Positions 24,440-37,128 of a DNA stretch of 64,000 bases are shown piece by piece. The translations under genes were made by a program, and so were the position numbers. The notes under the pieces are model-generated. The model was given only the letters and a program-made list of their open reading frames with translations. It was not told the origin of the DNA and did not search any database. The stretch is taken from contig OY282560.1 in the NCBI GenBank assembly GCA_958295665.1, positions 48,360,333-48,424,332 on the forward strand. The letters are read 5' to 3'. The stretch comes from Tipula vernalis. Taxonomy: Eukaryota > Arthropoda > Insecta > Diptera > Tipulidae. Each line of letters starts with the position of its first letter. Position 1 is the stretch's first letter.

Positions 24440-26109
24440 ACAAATCTAAAATCTGCAATTGTGCTCCGATTGCTGTTCTTGATACCTCTATTGAAAGGCC
24501 TCAGGACCTGTACATTTTTAGGCCAACGAGTATTTAGGTTCCTTGATTCCATTGAAAATCACCTTACTATACATCAGCCGATTCTGAGCAGAAAAAATCC
24601 AAAATCTGCAATTGTGCTTAGATTTCTGTTCTTGATACCTTTAATGACAGGTCTCGAGACCCTTAACTGCTGTACCAGCGCGTGTTTAGATTCCATAATT
24701 ATTTCCGTACATTTCATAGAAAATTCGATTTGATGAAAATCGCCTTACTGTAGATCAGACGATTCAGAGCTATAAAAATCTAAAATCTGCAATTGTGCTC
24801 CGATTGCTGTTCTTGATACCTCTATTGAAAGGCCTCAGGACCTGTACATTTTTAGGCCAACGAGTATTTAGGTTCCTTGATTCCATTGAAAATCACCTTA
24901 CTATACATCAGCCGATTCTGAGCAGTAAAAATCCAAAATCTGCAATTGTGCTTAGATTTCTGTTCTTGATACCTTTAAAGACAGGTCTCGAGACCCTTAA
25001 CGGCTGTACCAACGCGTGTTTAGATTCCATAATTATTTCCGTACATTTCATAGAAAATTCGATTTGATGAAAATCGCCTTACTGTAGATCAGACGATTCA
25101 GAGCTATAAAAATCTAAAATCTGCAATTGTGCTCCGATTGCTGTTCTTGATACCTCTATTGAAAGGCCTCAGGACCTGTACATTTTTAGGCCAACGAGTA
25201 TTTAGGTTCCTTGATTCCATTGAAAATCACCTTACTATACATCAGCCGATTTTGAGCAGTAAAAATCCAATATCTGCAATTGTGCTTAGATTTCTGTTCT
25301 TGATACCTTTAATGACAGGTCTCGAGACCCTTAACGGCTGTACCAACGCGTGTTTAGATTCCATAATTATTTCCGTACATTTCATAGAAAATTCGATTTG
25401 ATGAAAATCGCCTTACTGTAGATCAGACGATTCAGAGCTATAAAAATCTAAAATCTGCAATTGTGCTCCGATTGCTGTTCTTGATACCTCTATTGAAAGG
25501 CCTCAGGACCTGTACATTTTTAGGCCAACGAGTATTTAGGTTCCTTGATTCCATTGAAAATCACCTTACTATACATCAGCCGATTCTGAGCAGTAAAAAT
25601 CCAAAATCTGCAATTTTGCTTAGATTTCTGTTCTTGATACCTTTAATGACAGGTCTCGAGACCCTTAACTGCTGTACCAGCGCGTGTTTAGATTCCATAA
25701 TTATTTCCGTACATTTCATAGAAAATTCGATTTGATGAAAATCGCCTTACTGTAGATCAGACGATTCAGAGCTATAAAAATCTAAAATCTGCAATTGTGC
25801 TCCGATTGCTGTTCTTGATACCTCTATTGAAAGGCCTCAGGACCTGTACATTTTTAGGCCAACGAGTATTTAGGTTCCTTGATTCCATTGAAAATCACCT
25901 TACTATACATCAGCCGATTCTGAGCAGTAAAAATCCAAAATCTGCAATTTTGCTTAGATTTCTGTTCTTGATACCTTTAATGACAGGTCTCGAGACCCTT
26001 AACTGCTGTACCAGCGCGTGTTTAGATTCCATAATTATTTCCGTACATTTCATAGAAAATTCGATTTGATGAAAATCGCCTTACTGTAGATCAGACGATT
26101 CAGAGCTAT
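24440..26109 (+). repeat. Five-unit (1670-bp) higher-order repeat
   Basis: The first unit has GAGCAGAAAAAATCC and CCAGCGCG; the second has the private CCTTTAAAGACAGG (otherwise CCTTTAATGACAGG). The same pair recurs at 26110 and 26444, exactly five units on. The fourth and fifth units (25442 and 25776) are neighbours sharing GCAATTTTGCTTAG, a one-unit tandem duplication. Confidence 0.75.
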
Positions 26110-29100
26110 AAAAATCTAAAATCTGCAATTGTGCTCCGATTGCTGTTCTTGATACCTCTATTGAAAGGCCTCAGGACCTGTACATTTTTAGGCCAACGAG
26201 TATTTAGGTTCCTTGATTCCATTGAAAATCACCTTACTATACATCAGCCGATTCTGAGCAGAAAAAATCCAAAATCTGCAATTGTGCTTAGATTTCTGTT
26301 CTTGATACCTTTAATGACAGGTCTCGAGACCCTTAACTGCTGTACCAGCGCGTGTTTAGATTCCATAATTATTTCCGTACATTTCATAGAAAATTCGATT
26401 TGATGAAAATCGCCTTACTGTAGATCAGACGATTCAGAGCTATAAAAATCTAAAATCTGCAATTGTGCTCCGATTGCTGTTCTTGATACCTCTATTGAAA
26501 GGCCTCAGGACCTGTACATTTTTAGGCCAACGAGTATTTAGGTTCCTTGATTCCATTGAAAATCACCTTACTATACATCAGCCGATTCTGAGCAGTAAAA
26601 ATCCAAAATCTGCAATTGTGCTTAGATTTCTGTTCTTGATACCTTTAAAGACAGGTCTCGAGACCCTTAACGGCTGTACCAACGCGTGTTTAGATTCCAT
26701 AATTATTTCCGTACATTTCATAGAAAATTCGATTTGATGAAAATCGCCTTACTGTAGATCAGACGATTCAGAGCTATAAAAATCTAAAATCTGCAATTGT
26801 GCTCCGATTGCTGTTCTTGATACCTCTATTGAAAGGCCTCAGGACCTGTACATTTTTAGGCCAACGAGTATTTAGGTTCCTTGATTCCATTGAAAATCAC
26901 CTTACTATACATCAGCCGATTCTGAGCAGTAAAAATCCAAAATCTGCAATTGTGCTTAGATTTCTGTTCTTGATACCTTTAATGACAGGTCTCGAGACCC
27001 TTAACTGCTGTACCAGCGCGTGTTTAGATTCCATAATTATTTCCGTACATTTCATAGAAAATTCGATTTGATGAAAATCGCCTTACTGTAGATCAGACGA
27101 TTCAGAGCTATAAAAATCTAAAATCTGCAATTGTGCTCCGATTGCTGTTCTTGATACCTCTATTGAAAGGCCTCAGGACCTGTACATTTTTAGGCCAACG
27201 AGTATTTAGGTTCCTTGATTCCATTGAAAATCACCTTACTATACATCAGCCGATTCTGAGCAGTAAAAATCCAAAATCTGAAATTGTGCTTAGATTTCTG
27301 TTCTTGATACCTTTAATGACAGGTCTCGAGACCCTTAACGGTTGTACCAACGCGTGTTTAGATTCCATAATTATTTCCGTACATTTCATAGAAAATTCGA
27401 TTTGATGAAAATCGCCTTACTGTAGATCAGACGATTCAGAGCTATAAAAATCTAAAATCTGCAATTGTGCTCCGATTGCTGTTCTTGATACCTCTATTGA
27501 AAGGCCTCAGGACCTGTACATTTTTAGGCCAACGAGTATTTAGGTTCCTTGATTCCATTGAAAATCACCTTACTATACATCAGCCGATTCTGAGCAGTAA
27601 AAATCCAAAATCTGCAATTGTGCTTAGATTTCTGTTCTTGATACCTTTAATGACAGGTCTCGAGACCCTTAACTGCTGTACCAGCGCGTGTTTAGATTCC
27701 ATAATTATTTCCGTACATTTCATAGAAAATTCGATTTGATGAAAATCGCCTTACTGTAGATCAGACGATTCAGAGCTATAAAAATCTAAAATCTGCAATT
27801 GTGCTCCGATTGCTGTTCTTGATACCTCTATTGAAAGGCCTCAGGACCTGTACATTTTTAGGCCAACGAGTATTTAGGTTCCTTGATTCCATTGAAAATC
27901 ACCTTACTATACATCAGCCGATTCTGAGCAGTAAAAATCCAAAATCTGCAATTGTGCTTAGATTTCTGTTCTTGATACCTTTAATGACAGGTCTCGAGAC
28001 CCTTAACTGCTGTACCAGCGCGTGTTTAGATTCCATAATTATTTCCGTGCATTTCATAGAAAATTCGATTTGATGAAAATCGCCTTACTGTAGATCAGAC
28101 GATTCAGAGCTATAAAAATCTAAAATCTGCAATTGTGCTCCGATTGCTGTTCTTGATACCTCTATTGAAAGGCCTCAGGACCTGTACATTTTTAGGCCAA
28201 CGAGTATTTAGGTTCCTTGATTCCATTGAAAATCACCTTACTATACATCAGCCGATTCTGAGCAGTAAAAATCCAAAATCTGCAATTGTGCTTAGATTTC
28301 TGTTCTTGATACCTTTAATGACAGGTCTCGAGACCCTTAACTGCTGTACCAGCGCGTGTTTAGATTCCATAATTATTTCCGTACATTTCATAGAAAATTC
28401 GATTTGATGAAAATCGCCTTACTGTAGATCAGACGATTCAGAGCTATAAAAATCTAAAATCTGCAATTGTGCTCCGATTGCTGTTCTTGATACCTCTATT
28501 GAAAGGCCTCAGGACCTGTACATTTTTAGGCCAACGAGTATTTAGGTTCCTTGATTCCATTGAAAATCACCTTACTATACATCAGCCGATTCTGAGCAGT
28601 AAAAATCCAAAATCTGCAATTGTGCTTAGATTTCTGTTCTTGATACCTTTAATGACAGGTCTCGAGACCCTTAACGGCTGTACCAACGCGTGTTTAGATT
28701 CCATAATTATTTCCGTACATTTCATAGAAAATTCGATTTGATGAAAATCGCCTTACTGTAGATCAGACGATTCAGAGCTATAAAAATCTAAAATCTGCAA
28801 TTGTGCTCCGATTGCTGTTCTTGATACCTCTATTGAAAGGCCTCAGGACCTGTATATTTTTAGGCCAACGAGTATTTAGGTTCCTTGATTCCATTGAAAA
28901 TCACCTTACTATACATCAGCCGATTCTGAGCAGTAAAAATCCAAAATCTGCAATTGTGCTTAGATTTCTGTTCTTGATACCTTTAATGACAGGTCTCGAG
29001 ACCCTTAACGGCTGTACCAACGCGTGTTTAGATTCCATAATTATTTCCGTACATTTCATAGAAAATTCGATTTGATGAAAATCGCCTTACTGTAGATCAG

Positions 29101-29115
29101 ACGATTCAGAGCTAT

Positions 29116-29447
29116 AAAAATCCAAAATCTGCAATTGTGCTCCGATTGCTGTTCTTGATACCTCTATTGAAAGGCCTCAGGACCTGTACATTTTTAGGCC
29201 AACGAGTATTTAGGTTCCTTGATTCCATTGAAAATCACCTTACTATACATCAGCCGATTCTGAGCAGAAAAAATCCAAAATCTGCAATTGTGCTTAGATT
29301 TCTGTTCTTGATACCTTTAATGACAGGTCTCGAGACCCTTAACTGCTGTACCAGCGCGTTTAGATTCCATAATTATTTCCGTACATTTCATAGAAAATTC
29401 GATTTGATGAAAATCGCCTTACTGTAGATCAGACGATTCAGAGCTAT
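29116..29447 (+). repeat. 332-bp unit with a 2-bp deletion
   Basis: B reads CCAGCGCGTTTAGATTCC near 29353 instead of CCAGCGCGTGTTTAGATTCC. The loss of two bases shifts the recurrent open frame, one of several lesions arguing that the frame is not maintained by selection. Confidence 0.9.
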
Positions 29448-30115
29448 AAAAATCTAAAATCTGCAATTGTGCTCCGATTGCTGTTCTTGATACCTCTATT
29501 GAAAGGCCTCAGGACCTGTACATTTTTAGGCCAACAAGTATTTAGGTTCCTTGATTCCATTGAAAATCACCTTACTATACATCAGCCGATTCTGAGCAGA
29601 AAAAATCCAAAATCTGCAATTGTGCTTAGATTTCTGTTCTTGATACCTTTAATGACAGGTCTCGAGACCCTTAACTGCTGTACCAGCGCGTGTTTAGATT
29701 CCATAATTATTTCCGTACATTTCATAGAAAATTCGATTTGATGAAAATCGCCTTACTGTACATCAGACGATTCAAAGCTATAAAAATCCAAAATCTGCAA
29801 TTGTGCTCCGATTGCTGTTCTTGATACCTCTATTGAAAGGCCTCAGGACCTGTACATTTTTAGGCCAACGAGTATTTAGGTTCCTTGATTCCATTGAAAA
29901 TCACCTTACTATACATCAGCCGATTCTGAGCAGTAAAAATCCAAAATCTGCAATTGTGCTTAGATTTCTGTTCTTGATACCTTTAATGACAGGTCTCAAG
30001 ACCCTTAACTGCTGTACCAACGCGTGTTTAGATTCCATAATTATTTCCGTACATTTCATAGAAAATTCGATTTGATGAAAATCGCCTTACTGTAGATCAG
30101 ACGATTCAGAGCTAT

Positions 30116-31117
30116 AAAAATCTAAAATCTGCAATTGTGCTCCGATTGCTGTTCTTGATACCTCTATTGAAAGGCCTCAGGACCTGTACATTTTTAGGCC
30201 AACGAGTATTTAGGTTCCTTGATTCCATTGAAAATCACCTTACTATACATCAGCCGATTCTGAGCAGTAAAAATCCAAAATCTGCAATTGTGCTTAGATT
30301 TCTGTTCTTGATATCTTTAATGACAGGTCTCGAGACCCTTAACGGCTGTACCAACGCGTGTTTAGATTCCATAATTATTTCCGTACATTTCATAGAAAAT
30401 TCGATTTGATGAAAATCGCCTTACTGTAGATCAGACGATTCAGAGCTATAAAAATCTAAAATCTGCAATTGTGCTCCGATTGCTGTTCTTGATACCTCTA
30501 TTGAAAGGCCTCAGGACCTGTACATTTTTAGGCCAACGAGTATTTAGGTTCCTTGATTCCATTGAAAATCACCTTACTATACATCAGCCGATTCTGAGCA
30601 GTAAAAATCCAAAATCTGCAATTGTGCTTAGATTTCTGTTCTTGATACTTTTAATGACAGGTCTCGAGACCCTTAACGGCTGTACCAACGCGTGTTTAGA
30701 TTCCATAATTATTTCCGTACATTTCATAGAAAATTCGATTTGATGAAAATCGCCTTACTGTAGATCAGACGATTCAGAGCTATAAAAATCTAAAATCTGC
30801 AATTGTGCTCCGATTGCTGTTCTTGATACCTCTATTGAAAGGCCTCAGGACCTGTACATTTTTAGGCCAACGAGTATTTAGGTTCCTTGATTCCATTGAA
30901 AATCACCTTACTATACATCAGCCGATTCTGAGCAGTAAAAATCCAAAATCTGCAATTGTGCTTAGATTTCTGTTCTTGATATCTTTAATGACAGGTCTCG
31001 AGACCCTTAACGGCTGTACCAACGCGTGTTTAGATTCCATAATTATTTCCGTACATTTCATAGAAAATTCGATTTGATGAAAATCGCCTTACTGTAGATC
31101 AGACGATTCAGAGCTAT
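30116..31117 (+). repeat. Three units with alternating private variants
   Basis: The units at 30116 and 30784 share TTGATATCTTTAATG; the unit between them reads TTGATACTTTTAATG. Most other units read TTGATACCTTTAATG. The two flanking copies indicate a 668-bp (two-unit) duplication. Confidence 0.7.
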
Positions 31118-31451
31118 AAAAATCTAAAATCTGCAATTGTGCTCCGATTGCTGTTCTTGATACCTCTATTGAAAGGCCTCAGGACCTGTACATTTTTAGG
31201 CCAACGAGTATTTAGGTTCCTTGATTCCATTGAAAATCACCTTACTATACATCAGCCGATTCTGAGCAGTAAAAATCCAAAATCTGCAATTGTGCTTAGA
31301 TTTCTGTTCTTGATACCTTTAATGACAGGTCTCGAGACCCTTAACGGCTGTACCAACGCGTGTTTAGATTCCATAATTATTTCCGTATATTTCATAGAAA
31401 ATTCGATTTGATGAAAATCGCCTTACTGTAGATCAGACGATTCAGAGCTAT

Positions 31452-32787
31452 AAAAATCAAAAATCTGCAATTGTGCTCCGATTGCTGTTCTTGATACCTC
31501 TATTGAAAGGCCTCAGGACCTGTACATTTTTAGGCCAACGAGTATTTAGGTTCCTTGATTCCATTGAAAATCACCTTACTATACATCAGCCGATTCTGAG
31601 CAGAAAAAATCCAAAATCTGCAATTGTGCTTAGATTTCTGTTCTTGATACCTTTAATGACAGGTCTCGAGACCCTTAACTGCTGTACCAGCGCGTGTTAA
31701 GATTCCATAATTATTTCCGTACATTTCATAGCAAATTCGATTTGATGAAAATCGCCTTACTGTAGATCAGACGATTCAGAGCTATAAAAATCTAAAATCT
31801 GCAATTGTGCTCCGATTGCTGTTCTTGATACCTCTATTGAAAGGCCTCAGGACCTGTACATTTTTAGGCCAACGAGTATTTAGGTTCCTTGATTCCATTG
31901 AAAATCACCTTACTATACATCAGCCGATTCTGAGCAGTAAAAATCCAAAATCTGCAATTGTGCTTAGATTTCTGTTCTTGATACCTTTAATGACAGGTCT
32001 CGAGACCCTTAACTGCTGTACCAGCGCGTGTTTAGATTCCATAATTATTTCCGTACATTTCATAGAAAATTCGATTTGATGAAAATCGCCTTACTGTAGA
32101 TCAGACGATTCAGAGCTATAAAAATCTAAAATCTGCAATTGTGCTCCGATTGCTGTTCTTGATACCTCTATTGAAAGGCCTCAGGACCTGTACATTTTTA
32201 GGCCAACGAGTATTTAGGTTCCTTGATTCCATTGAAAATCACCTTACTATACATCAGCCGATTCTGAGCAGTAAAAATCCAAAATCTGCAATTGTGCTTA
32301 GATTTCTGTTCTTGATACCTTTAATGACAGGTCTCGAGACCCTTAACGGCTGTACCAACGCGTGTTTAGATTCCATAATTATTTCCGTACATTTCATAGA
32401 AAATTCGATTTGATGAAAATCGCCTTACTGTAGATCAGACGATTCAGAGCTATAAAAATCAAAAATCTGCAATTGTGCTCCGATTGATGTTCTTGATACC
32501 TCTATTGAAAGGCCTCAGGACCTGTACATTTTTAGGCCAACGAGTATTTAGGTTCCTTGATTCCATTGAAAATCACCTTACTATACATCAGCCGATTCTG
32601 AGCAGAAAAAATCCACAATCTGCAATTGTGCTTAGATTTCTGTTCTTGATACCTTTAATGACAGGTCTCGAGACCCTTAACTGCTGTACCAGCGCGTGTT
32701 AAGATTCCATAATTATTTCCGTACATTTCATAGAAAATTCGATTTGATGAAAATCGCCTTACTGTAGATCAGACGATTCAGAGCTAT
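31452..32787 (+). repeat. Trimer-spaced pair of marked units (1002-bp shift)
   Basis: The units starting at 31452 and 32454 share AAAAATCAAAAATCTGC at their start and CGTGTTAAGATTCC in B. The latter puts a TAA into the recurrent frame. They are separated by two ordinary units, which gives a 1002-bp period. The second copy additionally has CCACAATCTGC. Confidence 0.75.
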
Positions 32788-34457
32788 AAAAATCTAAAAT
32801 CTGCAATTGTGCTCCGATTGCTGTTCTTGATACCTCTATTGAAAGGCCTCAGGACCTGTACATTTTTAGGCCAACGAGTATTTAGGTTCCTTGATTCCAT
32901 TGAAAATCACCTTACTATACATCAGCCGATTCTGAGCAGAAAAAATCCAAAATCTGCAATTGTGCTTAGATTTCTGTTCTTGATACCTTTAATGACAGGT
33001 CTCGAGACCCTTAACTGCTGTACCAGCGCGTGTTTAGATTCCATAATTATTTCCGTACATTTCATAGAAAATTCGATTTGATGAAAATCGCCTTACTGTA
33101 CATCAGACGATTCAAAGCTATAAAAATCCAAAATCTGCAATTGTGCTCCGATTGCTGTTCTTGATACCTCTATTGAAAGGCCTCAGGACCTGTACATTTT
33201 TAGGCCAACGAGTATTTAGGTTCCTTGATTCCATTGAAAATCACCTTACTATACATCAGCCGATTCTGAGCAGTAAAAATCCAAAATCTGCAATTGTGCT
33301 TAGATTTCTGTTCTTGATACCTTTAATGACAGGTCTCGAGACCCTTAACTGCTGTACCAACGCGTGTTTAGATTCCATAATTATTTCCGTACATTTCATA
33401 GAAAATTCGATTTGATGAAAATCACCTTACTATAGATCAGACGATTCAGAGCTATAAAAATCCAAAATCTGCAATTGTGCTCCGATTGCTGTTCTTGATA
33501 CCTCTATTGAAAGGCCTCAGGACCTGTACATTTTTAGGCCAACGAGTATTTAGGTTCCTTGATTCCATTGAAAATCACCTTACTATACATCAGCCGATTC
33601 TGAGCAGTAAAAATCCAAAATCTGCAATTGTGCTTAGATTTCTGTTCTTGATACCTTTAATGACAGGTCTCGAGACCCTTAACTGCTGTACCAGCGCGTG
33701 TTTAGATTCCATAATTATTTCCGTACATTTCATAGAAAATTCGATTTGATGAAAATCGCCTTACTGTAGATCAGACGATTCAGAGCTATAAAAATCTAAA
33801 ATCTGCAATTGTGCTCCGATTGCTGTTCTTGATACCTCTATTGAAAGGCCTCAGGACCTGTACATTTTTAGGCCAACGAGTATTTAGGTTCCTTGATTCC
33901 ATTGAAAATCACCTTACTATACATCAGCCGATTCTGAGCAGAAAAAATCCAAAATCTGCAATTGTGCTTAGATTTCTGTTCTTGATACCTTTAATGACAG
34001 GTCTCGAGACCCTTAACTGCTGTACCAGCGCGTGTTTAGATTCCATAATTATTTCCGTACATTTCATAGAAAATTCGATTTGATGAAAATCACCTTACTA
34101 TAGATCAGACGATTCAGAGCTATAAAAATCCAAAATCTGCAATTGTGCTCCGATTGCTGTTCTTGATACCTCTATTGAAAGGCCTTAGGACCTGTACATT
34201 TTTAGGCCAACGAGTATTTAGGTTCCTTGATTCCATTGAAAATCACCTTACTATACATCAGCCGATTCTGAGCAGGAAAAATCCAAAATCTGCAATTGTG
34301 CTTAGATTTCTGTTCTTGATACCTTTAATGACAGGTCTCGAGACCCTTAACTGCTGTACCAACGCGTGTTTAGATTCCATAATTATTTCCGTACATTTCA
34401 CAGAAAATTCGATTTGATGAAAATCACCTTACTATAGATCAGACGATTCAGAGCTAT

Positions 34458-34790
34458 AAAAATCCAAAATCTGCAATTGTGCTCCGATTGCTGTTCTTGA
34501 TACCTCTATTGAAAGGCCTCAGGACCTGTACATTTTTAGGCCAACGAGTATTTAGGTTCCTTGATTCCATTGAAAATCACCTTACTATACATCAGCCGAT
34601 TCTGAGCAGTAAAAATCCAAAATCTGCAATTGTGCTTAGATTTCTGTTCTTGATACCTTTAATGACAAGTCTCGAGACCCTTAACTGCTGTACCAACGCG
34701 TGTTTAGATTCCATAATTATTTCCGTACATTTCATAGAAAATTCGATTTGATGAAAATCGCCTTATATACATCAGACGATTCAAAGCTAT
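34458..34790 (+). repeat. 333-bp unit with a 1-bp deletion in the B tail
   Basis: The tail reads CGCCTTATATACATCAG near 34765 instead of CGCCTTACTATACATCAG. This resets the phase of all units downstream by one base. Confidence 0.85.
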
Positions 34791-35124
34791 AAAAATCCAA
34801 AATCTGCAATTGTGCTCCGATTGCTGTTCTTGATACCTCTATTGAAAGGCCTCAGGACCTGTACATTTTTAGGCCAACGAGTATTTAGGTTCCTTGATTC
34901 CATTGAAAATCACCTTACTATACATCAGCCGATTCTGAGCAGAAAAAATCCAAAATCTGCAATTGTGCTTAGATTTCTGTTCTTGATACCTTTAATGACA
35001 GGTCTCGAGACCCTTAACTGCTGTACCAACGCGTGTTTAGATTCCATAATTATTTCCGTACATTTCATAGAAAATTCGATTTGATGAAAATCACCTTACT
35101 ATAGATCAGACGATTCAGAGCTAT

Positions 35125-37128
35125 AAAAATCCAAAATCTGCAATTGTGCTCCGATTGCTGTTCTTGATACCTCTATTGAAAGGCCTCAGGACCTGTACAT
35201 TTTTAGGCCAACGAGTATTTAGGTTCCTTGATTCCATTGAAAATCACCTCACTATACATCAGCCGATTCTGAGCAGAAAAAATCCAAAATCTGCAATTGT
35301 GCTTAGATTTCTGTTCTTGATACCTTTAATGACAGGTCTCGAGACCCTTAACTGCTGTACCAACGCGTGTTTAGATTCCATAATTATTTCCGTCCATTTC
35401 ATAGAAAATTCGATTTGATGAAAATCACCTTACTATAGATCAGACGATTCAGAGCTATAAAAATCCAAAATCTGCAATTGTGCTCCGATTGCTGTTCTTG
35501 ATACCTCTATTGAAAGGCCTCAGGACCTGTACATTTTTAGGCCAACGAGTATTTAGGTTCCTTGATTCCATTGAAAATCACCTTACTATACATCAGCCGA
35601 TTCTGAGCAGAAAAAATCCAAAATCTGCAATTGTGCTTAGATTTCTGTTCTTGATACCTTTAATGACAGGTCTCGAGACCCTTAACTGCTGTACCAGCGC
35701 GTGTTTAGATTCCATAATTATTTCCGTACATTTCATAGAAAATTCGATTTGATGAAAATCACCTTACTATAGATCAGACGATTCAGAGCTATAAAAATCC
35801 AAAATCTGCAATTGTGCTCCGATTGCTGTTCTTGATACCTCTATTGAAAGGCCTCAGGACCTGTATATTTTTAGGCCAACGAGTATTTAGGTTCCTTGAT
35901 TCCATTGAAAATCACCTTACTATACATCAGCCGATTCTGAGCAGAAAAAATCCAAAATCTGCAATTGTGCTTAGATTTCTGTTCTTGATACCTTTAATGA
36001 CAGGTCTCGAGACCCTTAACTGCTGTACCAACGCGTGTTTAGATTCCATAATTATTTCCGTACATTTCATAGAAAATTCGATTTGATGAAAATCACCTTA
36101 CTATAGATCAGACGATTCAGAGCTATAAAAATCCAAAATCTGCAATTGTGCTCCGATTGCTGTTCTTGATACCTCTATTGAGAGGCCTCAGGACCTGTAC
36201 ATTTTTAGGCCAACGAGTATTTAGGTTCCTTGATTCCATTGAAAATCACCTCACTATACATCAGCCGATTCTGAGCAGAAAAAATCCAAAATCTGCAATT
36301 GTGCTTAGATTTCTGTTCTTGATACCTTTAATGACAGGTCTCGAGACCCTTAACTGCTGTACCAACGCGTGTTTAGATTCCATAATTATTTCCGTACATT
36401 TCATAGAAAATTCGATTTGATGAAAATCACCTTACTATAGATCAGACGATTCAGAGCTATAAAAATCCAAAATCTGCAATTATGCTCCGATTGCTGTTCT
36501 TGATACCTCTATTGAAAGGCCTCAGGACCTGTACATTTTTAGGCCAACGAGTATTTAGGTTCCTTGATTCCATTGAAAATCACCTTACTATACATCAGCC
36601 GATTCTGAGCAGAAAAAATCCAAAATCTGCAATTGTGCTTAGATTTCTGTTCTTGATACCTTTAATGACAGGTCTCGAGACCCTTAACTGCTGTACCAGC
36701 GCGTGTTTAGATTCCATAATTATTTCCGTACATTTCATAGAAAATTCGATTTGATGAAAATCACCTTACTATAGATCAGACGATTCAGAGCTATAAAAAT
36801 CCAAAATCTGCAATTGTGCTCCGATTGCTGTTCTTGATACCTCTATTGAAAGGCCTCAGGACCTGTATATTTTTAGGCCAACGAGTATTTAGGTTCCTTG
36901 ATTCCATTGAAAATCACCTTACTATACATCAGCCGATTCTGAGCAGAAAAAATCCAAAATCTGCAATTGTGCTTAGATTTCTGTTCTTGATACCTTTAAT
37001 GACAGGTCTCGAGACCCTTAACTGCTGTACCAGCGCGTGTTTAGATTCCATAATTATTTCCGTACATTTCATAGAAAATTCGATTTGATGAAAATCACCT
37101 TACTATAGATCAGACGATTCAGAGCTAT
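35125..37128 (+). repeat. Tandem 1002-bp trimer repeat (two copies) in domain 2
   Basis: The first units of each trimer (35125, 36127) share CACCTCACTATAC; the third units (35793, 36795) share CTGTATATTTTTAGG. The middle units both have the CCAGCGCG haplotype. The two copies are directly adjacent. Confidence 0.8.

Larger units (their letters stand above)
131..33455 (+). repeat. Array domain 1: homogeneous 334-bp units
   Basis: About one hundred consecutive A-B units. Most have B tails reading CGCCTTACTGTAGATC followed by AAAAATCTAAAATC at the start of the next A. Exceptions with the CACCTTACTATAGATC or TATACATCAGACGATTCAAAG tails occur near 1.1, 5.4-6.8, 7.8, 29.8 and 33.1 kb. Shared private variants mark short higher-order repeats listed separately. 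Confidence 0.85.
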
